Assembly (NCBI GenBank): GCA_946408865.1
Contig: CAMJTZ010000007.1
Coordinates: forward strand, 1-25,034
Direction: 5' to 3'
Length of the DNA: 25,034 bases
Origin: an uncultured Clostridia bacterium
Lineage (GTDB): Bacteria; Bacillota_A; Clostridia; Christensenellales; Aristaeellaceae
A model generated the notes under the pieces. The model was given only the letters and a program-made list of their open reading frames with translations. It had not been told where the DNA came from and did no database searches. Position numbers and translations under genes: made by a program. Shown here piece by piece: positions 8,330 through 16,895 of this stretch (its first letter is position 1; every line of letters starts with the position of its first letter).

Positions 8330-8419
8330 CGGATTTTCCCCTCTTCGTATTCCATGCTGCCGCTTCCGGAAAAAGCGGCGCTGTTGTAGGTTTTATGATT
8401 GTAGCGCTCTAACAGAGGA

Positions 8420-8448
8420 AGTATATCACACTTTCTCAGCGATTTCCA
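8420..8448 (-). promoter_or_regulatory. Extended -10 promoter for the minus-strand exported-protein/LRR operon
   Basis: TGGAAA (8443-8448) and TATACT (8420-8425) are 17 bp apart on the minus strand, with TG one base before the -10 (extended -10). The leader to ATG 8329 is about 85 nt and contains a 7-bp hairpin (GCCGCTT/AAGCGGC) close to the gene. Confidence 0.65.
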
Positions 8449-8460
8449 CTTAAAAATCAT

Positions 8461-8489
8461 TTGACGCATCGGGAAAAAGGCGATATGAT
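8461..8489 (+). promoter_or_regulatory. SigmaA promoter for the plus-strand LRR gene
   Basis: TTGACG (8461-8466) and TATGAT (8484-8489) are 17 bp apart. The start site falls near 8496, 25 nt before the ATG. The -35 box faces that of the divergent promoter with only 12 bp between them. Confidence 0.85.
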
Positions 8490-8520
8490 AAGAAGACAGA
8501 ATAAGCGAGGTGACACAGGA

Positions 8521-9948
8521 ATGAAGCGGATCCCGGCCGTACTGCTGGCATTGATTCTGGTATTTCTGTGTCTTTTTTCCGCCGCGGCGGAGAGTGAGAC
8601 GGATCTGAAGAACGGAGACTATCTTTACCGCCTGCTGCCGGACGGGACGGCCATGATCACCCGTTACAAAGGGGACGGCGAGGATCTTTTCATCCCCTCC
8701 GAGCTGGACGGCATTCCGGTCACCGCCATCGGGGCGGAAGCCTTCAAGAGCAGGAATACGCTGATGTACGTCTCCCTGCCGGAATCCATCACGGAAATCG
8801 GCGATTCCGCTTTCATGACCTGCGGCAACCTGATGCTGATCAACATTCCGGACGCGGTAAAGCGGATCGGGCGGAACCCGTTCGCCGGCTGCTCCAGCCT
8901 TTCCGACATCGAAATTTCCAAAGACCATCCGCTTCTTTCGCTGCAGGACGGCGTGCTTTTCAGCAAGCCCGATCAGCGGCTCATTTATTACTCCATGCAG
9001 CTGCAGGGCGCCTATGAGGTGCCGGACGGGACCCGTATCATCGGCGCCTCCGCCTTCTACACCTGCGACGGCCTTTCCGAGCTGACCCTGCCGGAGACGG
9101 TCACCTCCATCGGCCGGAAGGCCTTTTACCAGTGCAACCGTCTTAAGAGCATCAACCTGCCGGACAGCGTTTCCTATCTGGGGGACGGCGCTTTCAACGG
9201 CTGCAGCAACCTGACCTCCCTCCGCTGCCCCGATACCATTACGGAAATCGGCGTCAGCGCCTTTGAGGGCTGCAGGAACCTGTCGGAGCTGATCCTCCCG
9301 GAGGATGCGACCACCATCGGCGACAGGGCTTTCTTCGACTGCTCCGGCCTGACCTCCATCGAGCTGCCGGAAGGGATCTCCTCCATCGGGCAGAATACCT
9401 TTGCCGGCTGCAAGAACCTGGCGGAGATCGTCCTGCCGGAGGATGTGACCTACATCGGCGGCGGCGCCTTCCAGGACTGCATTGAGCTGAAAGAGATCGA
9501 GATTCCGGAGGATGTCAGCTATATCGGCAGCAACGCGTTCCGCGGCTGCACTTCCCTGACCGCCATGGAACTTCCCGATTCCTGCTTCTATATCGGGTCC
9601 TTTGCTTTCTACGGATGCATTTCGCTGGAGGAGCTGACCCTCCCCGCCATGCTGAATACGATCAATCCAGGCCTTTTCTACGGCTGCGCTTTTTCCGAGC
9701 TGGAGCTTCCTTCGCGGATCACCGCCATCGGGGAGCAGGCTTTCCTGGCCTGCCGGAATCTGACCTCCATCGAAATCCCCGGAAAGGTCACCAGTATCGG
9801 AGACCGGGCTTTCTACAGCTGCATCATGCTGGAGGAAGTGGATCTTCCGGATTCCCTGACTTATGTCGCGCCGAATGCGTTTGATCTCTGCCCTGTGCAG
9901 GCGACGCTGCCGGATCTTTCGGATCTTGTCCTTTGGGAGGATGAATGA
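8521..9948 (+). CDS. Secreted BspA-type leucine-rich-repeat protein (about 16 repeats)
   Basis: A 475-aa exported LRR_5 protein, paralogous in design to the divergent gene at 5472-7463. A signal peptide spans residues 1-24 (MKRIPAVLLAL ... SAAA|ES). A short N-terminal domain (NGDYLYRLLPDG) leads into about 16 repeats of ~23 aa ending in IG..AF..C, with one insert carrying DGVLFSKPDQRLIYY. It ends in an acidic tail (LVLWEDE) and has no cell-wall anchor. The frame is open back to TTG 8461, but that codon is the promoter -35 box, so it cannot be translated from this promoter. ATG 8521 follows GAGGTGACACAGGA. It is a single-gene transcript ended by the terminator at 9970-9993. Confidence 0.93.
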   Translation: MKRIPAVLLALILVFLCLFSAAAESETDLKNGDYLYRLLPDGTAMITRYKGDGEDLFIPSELDGIPVTAIGAEAFKSRNTLMYVSLPESITEIGDSAFMTCGNLMLINIPDAVKRIGRNPFAGCSSLSDIEISKDHPLLSLQDGVLFSKPDQRLIYYSMQLQGAYEVPDGTRIIGASAFYTCDGLSELTLPETVTSIGRKAFYQCNRLKSINLPDSVSYLGDGAFNGCSNLTSLRCPDTITEIGVSAFEGCRNLSELILPEDATTIGDRAFFDCSGLTSIELPEGISSIGQNTFAGCKNLAEIVLPEDVTYIGGGAFQDCIELKEIEIPEDVSYIGSNAFRGCTSLTAMELPDSCFYIGSFAFYGCISLEELTLPAMLNTINPGLFYGCAFSELELPSRITAIGEQAFLACRNLTSIEIPGKVTSIGDRAFYSCIMLEEVDLPDSLTYVAPNAFDLCPVQATLPDLSDLVLWEDE

Positions 9949-9969
9949 TCCGCTGCCCTGCCTCGTTTT

Positions 9970-9993
9970 CACCCGCTCCGGCGGGTGTTTTTT
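9970..9993 (+). terminator. Intrinsic terminator after the plus-strand LRR gene
   Basis: CACCCGC (9970-9976), TCCG loop and GCGGGTG (9981-9987) form a 7-bp stem followed by six Ts (9988-9993). Confidence 0.92.
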
Positions 9994-10010
9994 ATTCCCC
10001 GGGCACCGGG

Positions 10011-10039
10011 TTGAATTCATCTCTCTCCCGATATATAAT
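10011..10039 (+). promoter_or_regulatory. SigmaA promoter for the L,D-transpeptidase gene
   Basis: TTGAAT (10011-10016) lies 17 bp upstream of a perfect TATAAT (10034-10039). This predicts a start near 10046 and a leader of about 45 nt. Confidence 0.88.
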
Positions 10040-10090
10040 ATAAGGTGCTGTTTTCCGCAGCGTCCAAAGCTGAAAACAAAGGAGTCCGTC

Positions 10091-11407
10091 ATGATCAGAT
10101 TGCGTTCCGCCGCGGCGCTTCTTGCCGCTTTTAGCTTGCTCTTCTCCGCCTCTCCCGCGTCCTTTGCGGAGGATTCCGTTCCGGAAATTGAGGAAATCGT
10201 CCTGGATGACGGGACCGGCGCTGTTTCCGCAGAGACGGAAACGGACGCGGAGGAAGAGGTTTTCACACCCTCCCACGGCAGCCCGTATCAGGAGGGACAG
10301 GGTTCCGCCTACTGGAACACGCCCATGGACATCACGGATGAAGATGCTGTCTGGCAGATGCTGATGGAACCGATCACCGTGCTGGATCTTGGCAATGTCA
10401 AAGGGAAGAACGCGTCCCAGCGCACCAAGCTGAATATATACATGTATCAGGAGCCTGACAAGGATTCCAGAATCGTCGGTGAAATCACCAACCTGTCCCA
10501 GGGCGTGCGCGTCATCGGGCAGCCGGAAAACGGATGGGCCCTCGTGGAATGCTACTCCAGTTCCTTTGCCTCCAAACCTGCCACGAAAATCAAGGCCTGG
10601 AACATCCTGGTGCACGGCTATGTGGAAAGCAAATACCTGAAGCAGGTGCAGCCGACCGATCAGATCGCCCTGGTGGTGGACAAGCTTTCCCAGCACCTGT
10701 ATGTGTTCCAGAAGGGAAAGATGGTCGCCGAGCTGCTGTGCTCCACCGGCCTGATCGACCAGAAGGACAGCAAGAAGCTGCAGCCCTACAACGAAACCCG
10801 TTCCGGTGAATTCCTGATCATTCACATGACCGGAGCGCTGAAGAGCGATAACCTGATCTGTGATTTCGCCATGCGTTTCAACGCCGGGGACGAAATCCAC
10901 GAGGTCCCCCATCAGGTGGACAAACGGGACGGAAAGAAGGTCTTTGCCCAGCGGGAAAAGAACCTCGGGACAAAGCGGAGCCACGGCTGTATCCGCGTCC
11001 AGCGCCTGCCGGATCCGAACGGGATCAACATGGAATGGGTCTACAGGTTCATCAAGAAGAACAAGCTCGTCGGCAAAGTGAAAATCGTGATCTGGGAAGA
11101 CTGGCAGGGCCGGCAGATCCCTGTTCCGGATCCCGACACGCTGTTGTATTACAATCCCAACGGAGGGCAGTACTATCACAGCCAGGACCACTGCAAAAAC
11201 GGAAAAGGCATCACCTTCACCGCCTTCCCCTATTCCCAGCTGGACGAGGGCAGCTTCGCGAAGCTGGAGCGCTGCGAATACTGCACCCCGGTTCTCCGGG
11301 AAGCGGAGATCAATGCCATCAACGCGGTTTACGCCCCCGGCGGAGATCACGAAGCGGACATGAACCAGGCGCGTCAGGAGTACTACGACTATCTCGCGCA
11401 GGACTGA
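10091..11407 (+). CDS. Exported L,D-transpeptidase (YkuD) with SH3-like domain and C-terminal Cys/His tail
   Basis: A 438-aa cell-wall enzyme. A signal peptide (residues 1-26, ending ASFA|ED) precedes an acidic linker. An SH3-like segment follows (about residues 115-190, with LNIYMYQEPDKDSRIVG and GYVESKYLK). A YkuD domain (about 193-330) carries the catalytic motif SHGCIRV at 297-303, with Cys300 as nucleophile and an upstream His in DEIHEVPH. YkuD enzymes make 3-3 peptidoglycan cross-links or attach proteins to the wall. After the enzyme is a compact tail with YYHSQDHC and CEYC spaced like an Ada/zinc-binding motif (about residues 360-401). ATG 10091 has AAAGGAG 7 nt upstream, and the promoter at 10011-10039 rules out starts before it. 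No terminator is evident before the next promoter. Confidence 0.93.
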   Translation: MIRLRSAAALLAAFSLLFSASPASFAEDSVPEIEEIVLDDGTGAVSAETETDAEEEVFTPSHGSPYQEGQGSAYWNTPMDITDEDAVWQMLMEPITVLDLGNVKGKNASQRTKLNIYMYQEPDKDSRIVGEITNLSQGVRVIGQPENGWALVECYSSSFASKPATKIKAWNILVHGYVESKYLKQVQPTDQIALVVDKLSQHLYVFQKGKMVAELLCSTGLIDQKDSKKLQPYNETRSGEFLIIHMTGALKSDNLICDFAMRFNAGDEIHEVPHQVDKRDGKKVFAQREKNLGTKRSHGCIRVQRLPDPNGINMEWVYRFIKKNKLVGKVKIVIWEDWQGRQIPVPDPDTLLYYNPNGGQYYHSQDHCKNGKGITFTAFPYSQLDEGSFAKLERCEYCTPVLREAEINAINAVYAPGGDHEADMNQARQEYYDYLAQD

Positions 11408-11423
11408 CGGGCTGATTTTTTCC

Positions 11424-11452
11424 TTGCCCTTCCCCCGCGTGTTTGATATAAT
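11424..11452 (+). promoter_or_regulatory. SigmaA promoter for the foldase gene
   Basis: TTGCCC (11424-11429), a 17-bp spacer and a perfect TATAAT (11447-11452) lie 41 nt upstream of the foldase ATG. The TTG of the -35 would otherwise look like the first start codon of the frame. Confidence 0.88.
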
Positions 11453-11492
11453 GGCAAAAGTGTTCCAATACTTTATGAACGGAGAGATTCCC

Positions 11493-12848
11493 ATGAAAAA
11501 GAAAGCTTTACTGGCCATGCTGCTGGTGATGACCCTGCTGCTGTCCTCCTGCGCCCTCATCGTCAAGGATGAGGCGGTGGACGCGAGCACCGTGATCCTC
11601 AAGCTGGGCGACAAGGAATATAACAAGGCGCAGGTGCAGGCCTACGTTGACGACGTGCTGTACCAGATGTCCCAGAACGCGTACAACTCCGGCATGAACC
11701 TGGATGTGACCAGTCCTTCCGTCATCGCTTCCGCGCAGGAAACCGCGGTCAAACAGCTCAAGCAGGATATGACCATCCGCGCCAAGGCCGCCGAGCTGGG
11801 ACTGGACAAGCTGACCGACGAGGAAACCGCCGCGGCGAAGGAAAAAGCCCAGAGCAATTTCGACACCGCAAGGCAGTATGTCAAAAACTTTATGCTGGAC
11901 GAAGAAACCAGCAAGCTCGAAGGCGACGCGCTGGAAAAGGCCATCGACGATCAGCTGACCGCACTGGGCGTTTCCTACGACAGTTATGAGAAAGCCGCCC
12001 TGGACGCCGCGGTCGACGCCAAGGTTAAGGACTACGCCGTGAAGGACGTCACCGTATCGGAAGACGAGATCAAGGCCGATTACGACGCCAAGGTTTCCGC
12101 CGACGAGGAAAAATACAAGGAGAACGCCAACGCCTGGGTCAACGCGGACAACAACAAGACCTCCACGCTCTACTACACGCCCGCCGGTATCCGCCGCGTG
12201 AAGCAGATCCTGCTCAAGTACAAGGCAGACGATCAGACCGCGATCAGCGACGCCCAGGCCAAGATTACCGAAATCAACAAAAAGATTTCCGACGCGCAGA
12301 AGATCCTGGACAACGCTGACGCTGCTGAAGAAGAAAAGAAGACCGCGCAGGCCGACCTGGACGCTGCGAACGCCGAGCTCGAAGGCGCAAACAAGGCGCT
12401 GGAAGACGCCCGGAACACCGGCCTGGCCAACCTGGACGCCGATGCGGACGCAATCCTCGCTTCCCTGGCGGAAAATCCCGACAGCTGGGATCAGCTCATG
12501 GAGGAAAAGAACGAGGATCCCGGCCTGCAGGCCGGTGCGCCGAACGCTGAAGCGGGCTACGCCGTGTGCGAAGGAATGACCCGTTTCGATTCCGCCTTTG
12601 TGGATGCCGCCATGGCGCTCAAGTCTGTGGGTGACGTTTCCGGCAAGGTAAAGGGCGAAGCGTACGGCTACTACATCCTCAAGTACGTCAGTGACGTTCC
12701 CGAAGGTCCCGCGGATTATGAATCTGTCAAAGAGACCGTGAAGAACGCCCTGCTGAGCGCAAAGCAGGATACCGTGTACAGCGAAACGCTCGAACAGTGG
12801 ATCAAGGACGCCGGAATCAAGGAAGACCTCGGCGCCCTGAAGAACTGA
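11493..12848 (+). CDS. PrsA-like lipoprotein foldase (SurA_N/parvulin) with coiled-coil insertion
   Basis: A 451-aa lipoprotein anchored outside the membrane. It has a lysine start, hydrophobic core and lipobox LSSC with Cys20 as the lipidation site. Residues about 30-200 form a helical SurA/PrsA-type chaperone domain rich in Lys, Asp and Ala. A PpiC-like parvulin domain opens with RRVKQILLKYK (about 234-244) and resumes with DADAILASLAENPDSWDQL through YGYYILKYV (to about 399). Between them is a charged heptad-like helix of about 60 residues (about 247-307), unusual inside this fold. PrsA proteins help secreted enzymes fold, and the exported transpeptidase next door is a plausible client. 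ATG 11493 follows GGAGAG. Codons are strongly biased to GAC/AAG/CTG, suggesting high expression. Isomerase activity is not proven, because the domain is divergent. Confidence 0.85.
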   Translation: MKKKALLAMLLVMTLLLSSCALIVKDEAVDASTVILKLGDKEYNKAQVQAYVDDVLYQMSQNAYNSGMNLDVTSPSVIASAQETAVKQLKQDMTIRAKAAELGLDKLTDEETAAAKEKAQSNFDTARQYVKNFMLDEETSKLEGDALEKAIDDQLTALGVSYDSYEKAALDAAVDAKVKDYAVKDVTVSEDEIKADYDAKVSADEEKYKENANAWVNADNNKTSTLYYTPAGIRRVKQILLKYKADDQTAISDAQAKITEINKKISDAQKILDNADAAEEEKKTAQADLDAANAELEGANKALEDARNTGLANLDADADAILASLAENPDSWDQLMEEKNEDPGLQAGAPNAEAGYAVCEGMTRFDSAFVDAAMALKSVGDVSGKVKGEAYGYYILKYVSDVPEGPADYESVKETVKNALLSAKQDTVYSETLEQWIKDAGIKEDLGALKN

Positions 12849-12863
12849 TCCGGACTTTCAGGA

Positions 12864-12893
12864 GGGATGCCGCGCGCGGCGTCCCCCTTTTTT
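12864..12893 (+). terminator. Terminator-like hairpin after the foldase gene
   Basis: GGGATGCCGC and GCGGCGTCCC (12864-12873, 12876-12885) form a strong GC stem with one wobble pair, followed by CC and six Ts (12888-12893). Only 19 nt separate it from the next start codon. Confidence 0.85.
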
Positions 12894-12912
12894 CTATGAA
12901 GGAGACCGCAAT

Positions 12913-13815
12913 ATGTTTTTTTCCGCTGCCTTCAAGGCCAAAGCCCGCGACGCGCTGCGGCAGCACTGGCAGACCGCCCTGCTGATCGCGCTGATCGTGA
13001 ATCTGCCTTCCCTGCTGGTGCAGGGCATCGCCGCCTTTACAAACAACGATCCGCTGACCCGCGTACAGGATCTTATGATCCGCGCCTATTCCAGCCAGAC
13101 CGCGATGAACACGCTGCAGGACAGCATCCTGAAGCTCTTCTCGGAAACCGGGATCCTGGTGATGACCGGTCTTTCCGTGCTGGTCTGGCTGATTACGCCG
13201 GCGCTCTCCATGGGAATGAACCACTGGATGCTGGACCGGATCCGCGGGCAGGAGGAGCCGGTTTCCACGGTTTTCAGCCGGCTGCGGATCCTGCCCAAAA
13301 GCATCGGGCTGCGCCTGTTCCTCGTCTGGAAAATCTTCCTGTGGACGCTGCCCGGACTGGCGGTTTCCCTGCTGTCGCTGATTCCGGCCCTGAACGCCCG
13401 GGGAAAGACGGGCGCGGAGCTGGCCTCCGCCGCCGCATGGAGCATGAACCTGATGTATTTCGGTATGACGGTGATGCTGGTTCTCGGGATCATGGGATAC
13501 CTGTACTATGCCCAGGCGGATTTCATTCTGGCGGATGAGCCGGAGGAGCGCGTCCTCGCCTGTGCCCGCCGCAGCCGGGAAATGATGAAAGGCCGCAGGA
13601 TGGTGCTGATGACCCTGCTCCTCAGCTTCGTGCTGCTGTTCCTGCTGATTTCCTTTGCTTCCGCCGCGTTCGGGGGAATGGCCGGAACCGTCATCGCCCT
13701 GATGCTCCAGATGCTCGGCACCCTGTTCCTGAGCGTATATATGCTGGCGACGGAAGCTGTCTTCTATGAAGCGCTCCGTCACGCGCCGGCACAGCAGGTG
13801 GTCGAAGAAGTCTGA
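12913..13815 (+). CDS. DUF975-family integral membrane protein
   Basis: A 300-aa polytopic membrane protein with about six hydrophobic segments. It opens with FKAKARDALRQHWQTALLI, and its later YAQADFILADEPEERVLACARRSREMMKGRR matches the DUF975 pattern (a D-x-P motif followed by a Ser/Arg-Met-x-G-rich loop and then membrane helices). The function of DUF975 is not established. The C-terminal EAVFYEALRHAP also fits the family. ATG 12913 has AAGGAGACCGCAAT directly upstream. No promoter is visible between the foldase terminator and this gene, so expression may rely on readthrough. Confidence 0.82.
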   Translation: MFFSAAFKAKARDALRQHWQTALLIALIVNLPSLLVQGIAAFTNNDPLTRVQDLMIRAYSSQTAMNTLQDSILKLFSETGILVMTGLSVLVWLITPALSMGMNHWMLDRIRGQEEPVSTVFSRLRILPKSIGLRLFLVWKIFLWTLPGLAVSLLSLIPALNARGKTGAELASAAAWSMNLMYFGMTVMLVLGIMGYLYYAQADFILADEPEERVLACARRSREMMKGRRMVLMTLLLSFVLLFLLISFASAAFGGMAGTVIALMLQMLGTLFLSVYMLATEAVFYEALRHAPAQQVVEEV

Positions 13816-13872
13816 TTCTGCAAGTTTTCATTCACTTATTGCATTTTCGCCCTGCAAAGAAGGGCTGTTTCT

Positions 13873-13914
13873 GAAAATAGTGCATTTTTTTCATTCAAAA
13901 AATGCACTATTTTC
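13873..13914 (+). terminator. Perfect 18-bp AT-rich inverted repeat, probable terminator
   Basis: GAAAATAGTGCATTTTTT (13873-13890) and its exact complement (13897-13914) flank a TCATTC loop. A small GCCCT/AGGGC hairpin (13849-13865) precedes it. Placed after the DUF975 gene and ten bp before the next promoter, it most likely ends transcription. It is far more AT-rich than the other terminators here, so an operator role is an alternative. Confidence 0.65.
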
Positions 13915-13923
13915 GTTTTCTGC

Positions 13924-13952
13924 TTGCCTTTTCCCGGTGCCGCCGGTATAAT
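13924..13952 (+). promoter_or_regulatory. SigmaA promoter for the aminotransferase operon
   Basis: TTGCCT (13924-13929) lies 17 bp from a perfect TATAAT (13947-13952), 35 nt ahead of the aminotransferase ATG. Confidence 0.88.
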
Positions 13953-13987
13953 ACGGGCATTCGCACAGGAATGGAGGTTTTTTCCCC

Positions 13988-15187
<1,200 letters not shown>

Positions 15188-15258
15188 TGTGCTGACAGCC
15201 GGGAAGATGCCTCTCCGCGTCTTTCCCTGCACCAATGAATGGCAAAGGAGCCGGATCA

Positions 15259-16653
15259 ATGCTGAATTTCGACAAGACAACCAACCTGCTCATGCAGGCC
15301 AAATATCATTACACCCTGCAGGATGTGGCGGAACCGAATCTCTACCGCGAGATCTACGACTACTCCCATGTGCCGAAGGTCGCTTTTAACATGCGTCACG
15401 TGCCCATGCAGATGCCTGATGAGATCTGGATGACAGATACGACGTTCCGCGATGGCCAGCAGTCTGTAAGCCCGTTTACGCCCGAACAGATCCTGCATAT
15501 CTTCAAGCTGATGTCCCGCCTGGGCGGCCCGAACGGCATGATCCGCCAGAGCGAGTTCTTCCTCTACACCGCCAACGACCAGAAAGCGCTCCGCCTCTGC
15601 CAGGAAGCGGATCTTCCCTTCCCGGAAATCACCACCTGGATCCGGGCCAACGAGAAGGATTTCGAGCTGGTGAAGAACGCGGGCGTACAGGAAACCGGCA
15701 TTCTCGTTTCCTGCAGCGACTATCATATTTTCAACAAGATGCACCTGACGCGCGCGCAGGCGATGGACAAGTACCTGGGCATCGTCAAGAGCGCCCTGAG
15801 CTACGGGATCCGCCCGCGCTGCCACTTTGAGGATATTACCCGCGCGGATTACTACGGCTTCGTGGTTCCCTTTGCCACCGAGCTCATGAAGCTCTCCCGG
15901 GAAAGCGGCATCCCGATCAAGATCCGTGCCTGCGATACGATGGGCTACGGCGTCAGCTATCCCGGCGCGGCCCTGCCCCGCAGCGTCCCCGGCATCATCT
16001 ACGGTCTGCGGCATTATGCGGAAGTGCCTTCCTCCCTGCTGGAGTGGCATGGCCATAACGACTTCTACAAGGTCGTTTCCAATGCTGCCACCGCCTGGCT
16101 CTACGGCTGCTCCAGCATCAACTGCAGCCTGCTGGGGATCGGCGAGCGCACCGGCAACTGCCCGCTGGAAGCCATGGCCGTTGAGTATGAATCCCTCCGC
16201 GGCGAAACCAACGGTATGGACCTGACCGCCGTTACCGAGATCGCGGACTACATGGAGCGGGAGATCGGCATTGAAATCAGCCCGCGGCAGCCCTTCGTCG
16301 GCCGTCACTTCAATGTGACCCGCGCCGGCATCCATGCCGACGGCATGCTGAAGGACGAAGAGATCTACAACATCTTCGACACCGCCGCCATCCTGAACCG
16401 TCCGGCCTCCGTGGCCGTGGACAGCCGCGGCGGCACTGCCTCCATCGCCCACTGGATCAATTCCTACTTCCGCCTTACCGGCGACGATATGATCGAAAAG
16501 GGCGATCCCCTGGTGCTGGAAATCCGCACATGGGTGGACGCGCTCTATGCGGAAGGCCGCAACACGGTCATGGGCGACGAGGAACTGGAAGTCATGGTCC
16601 GCCGGGCCAATGTGGAACGCTACGAACGCCTGCTCTTCCACCGCAGCAAATAA
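15259..16653 (+). CDS. HMGL-family Re-type citrate synthase candidate (homocitrate/isopropylmalate synthase superfamily)
   Basis: A 464-aa enzyme of the DRE-TIM metallolyase family that condenses acetyl-CoA with a 2-oxo acid. DTTFRDGQQS (60-69) carries metal-ligand Asp60 and catalytic Arg64. EWHGHNDFYK (262-271) supplies the metal histidines, and GIGERTGNCPLEA (293-305) completes the signature. The early MLNFDKTTN and LGGPNGMIRQSEFFLY (88-103) segments and the absence of a LeuA regulatory domain resemble clostridial Re-citrate synthase rather than 2-isopropylmalate synthase. That call rests on recall, not alignment. Re-citrate synthase would make citrate from oxaloacetate for glutamate synthesis in an anaerobe, which fits the upstream aminotransferase. 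The frame opens at 15235, but AAAGGAG (15244-15250) sits inside it and selects ATG 15259. Homocitrate synthase is the main alternative. Confidence 0.85.
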   Translation: MLNFDKTTNLLMQAKYHYTLQDVAEPNLYREIYDYSHVPKVAFNMRHVPMQMPDEIWMTDTTFRDGQQSVSPFTPEQILHIFKLMSRLGGPNGMIRQSEFFLYTANDQKALRLCQEADLPFPEITTWIRANEKDFELVKNAGVQETGILVSCSDYHIFNKMHLTRAQAMDKYLGIVKSALSYGIRPRCHFEDITRADYYGFVVPFATELMKLSRESGIPIKIRACDTMGYGVSYPGAALPRSVPGIIYGLRHYAEVPSSLLEWHGHNDFYKVVSNAATAWLYGCSSINCSLLGIGERTGNCPLEAMAVEYESLRGETNGMDLTAVTEIADYMEREIGIEISPRQPFVGRHFNVTRAGIHADGMLKDEEIYNIFDTAAILNRPASVAVDSRGGTASIAHWINSYFRLTGDDMIEKGDPLVLEIRTWVDALYAEGRNTVMGDEELEVMVRRANVERYERLLFHRSK

Positions 16654-16667
16654 TCATCGAAGAATAC

Positions 16668-16697
16668 AAAAAAGGCCTGATCCGTCAGGTCTTTTTT
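16668..16697 (+). terminator. Bidirectional terminator between the citrate synthase-like gene and tRNA-Leu
   Basis: GGCCTGA (16674-16680), a TCCG loop and TCAGGTC (16685-16691) make a 7-bp stem with one G-T pair. Six As precede and six Ts follow (16668-16673, 16692-16697), so it can stop the plus-strand operon and the minus-strand tRNA, whose 3' end is 2 nt away. Confidence 0.88.
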
Positions 16698-16699
16698 CG

Positions 16700-16782
<83 letters not shown>

Positions 16783-16793
16783 GCGCAGGAGGG

Positions 16794-16822
16794 ATTATAC
16801 CATATTCCCGGAGGCTTGACAA
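16794..16822 (-). promoter_or_regulatory. Promoter of tRNA-Leu
   Basis: On the minus strand TTGTCA (16817-16822), a 17-bp spacer and a perfect TATAAT (16794-16799) lie 11 bp ahead of the tRNA 5' end. This is the best consensus promoter in the window apart from 8461-8489. Confidence 0.88.
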
Positions 16823-16826
16823 GGAA

Positions 16827-16855
16827 TCCGGCTTTCGCCCGGAGAATTTTATAAT
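16827..16855 (+). promoter_or_regulatory. Probable murG promoter, clear -10 with weak -35
   Basis: A perfect TATAAT (16850-16855) lies 40 nt ahead of the preferred murG start. The hexamer 17 bp upstream (TCCGGC) is a poor -35. A consensus TTGACA is present at 16816-16821, but it is 28 bp away and overlaps the tRNA -35 on the other strand. A TCCGG/CCGGA dyad occupies the interval. Confidence 0.5.
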
Positions 16856-16895
16856 ATTGCGGATCCGGAAGCGGAGCATGAAGGAAGTGTCACTG

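Noticed and set aside
8700..9900. Regular ~69-nt periodic similarity that could suggest a repeat array or CRISPR
   Set aside because: The period equals 23 codons of the leucine-rich repeat and the units are diverged; there are no identical repeats with unique spacers.
8326..10266. 646-codon open frame on the minus strand across the LRR gene
   Set aside because: It is antisense to a clear secreted LRR protein. The repeated LRR codon pattern in GC-rich DNA keeps the opposite frame open. The product is Gly/Asp/Arg-rich without domains, and it runs through two promoters and a terminator.
9992..11626. 544-codon minus-strand frame over the transpeptidase gene
   Set aside because: Antisense to a gene with a YkuD catalytic motif; it also crosses the two plus-strand promoters.
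16816..16821. TTGACA as the murG -35 box
   Set aside because: It is 28 bp from the only good -10, too far for normal sigmaA spacing; kept only as a question in the findings.
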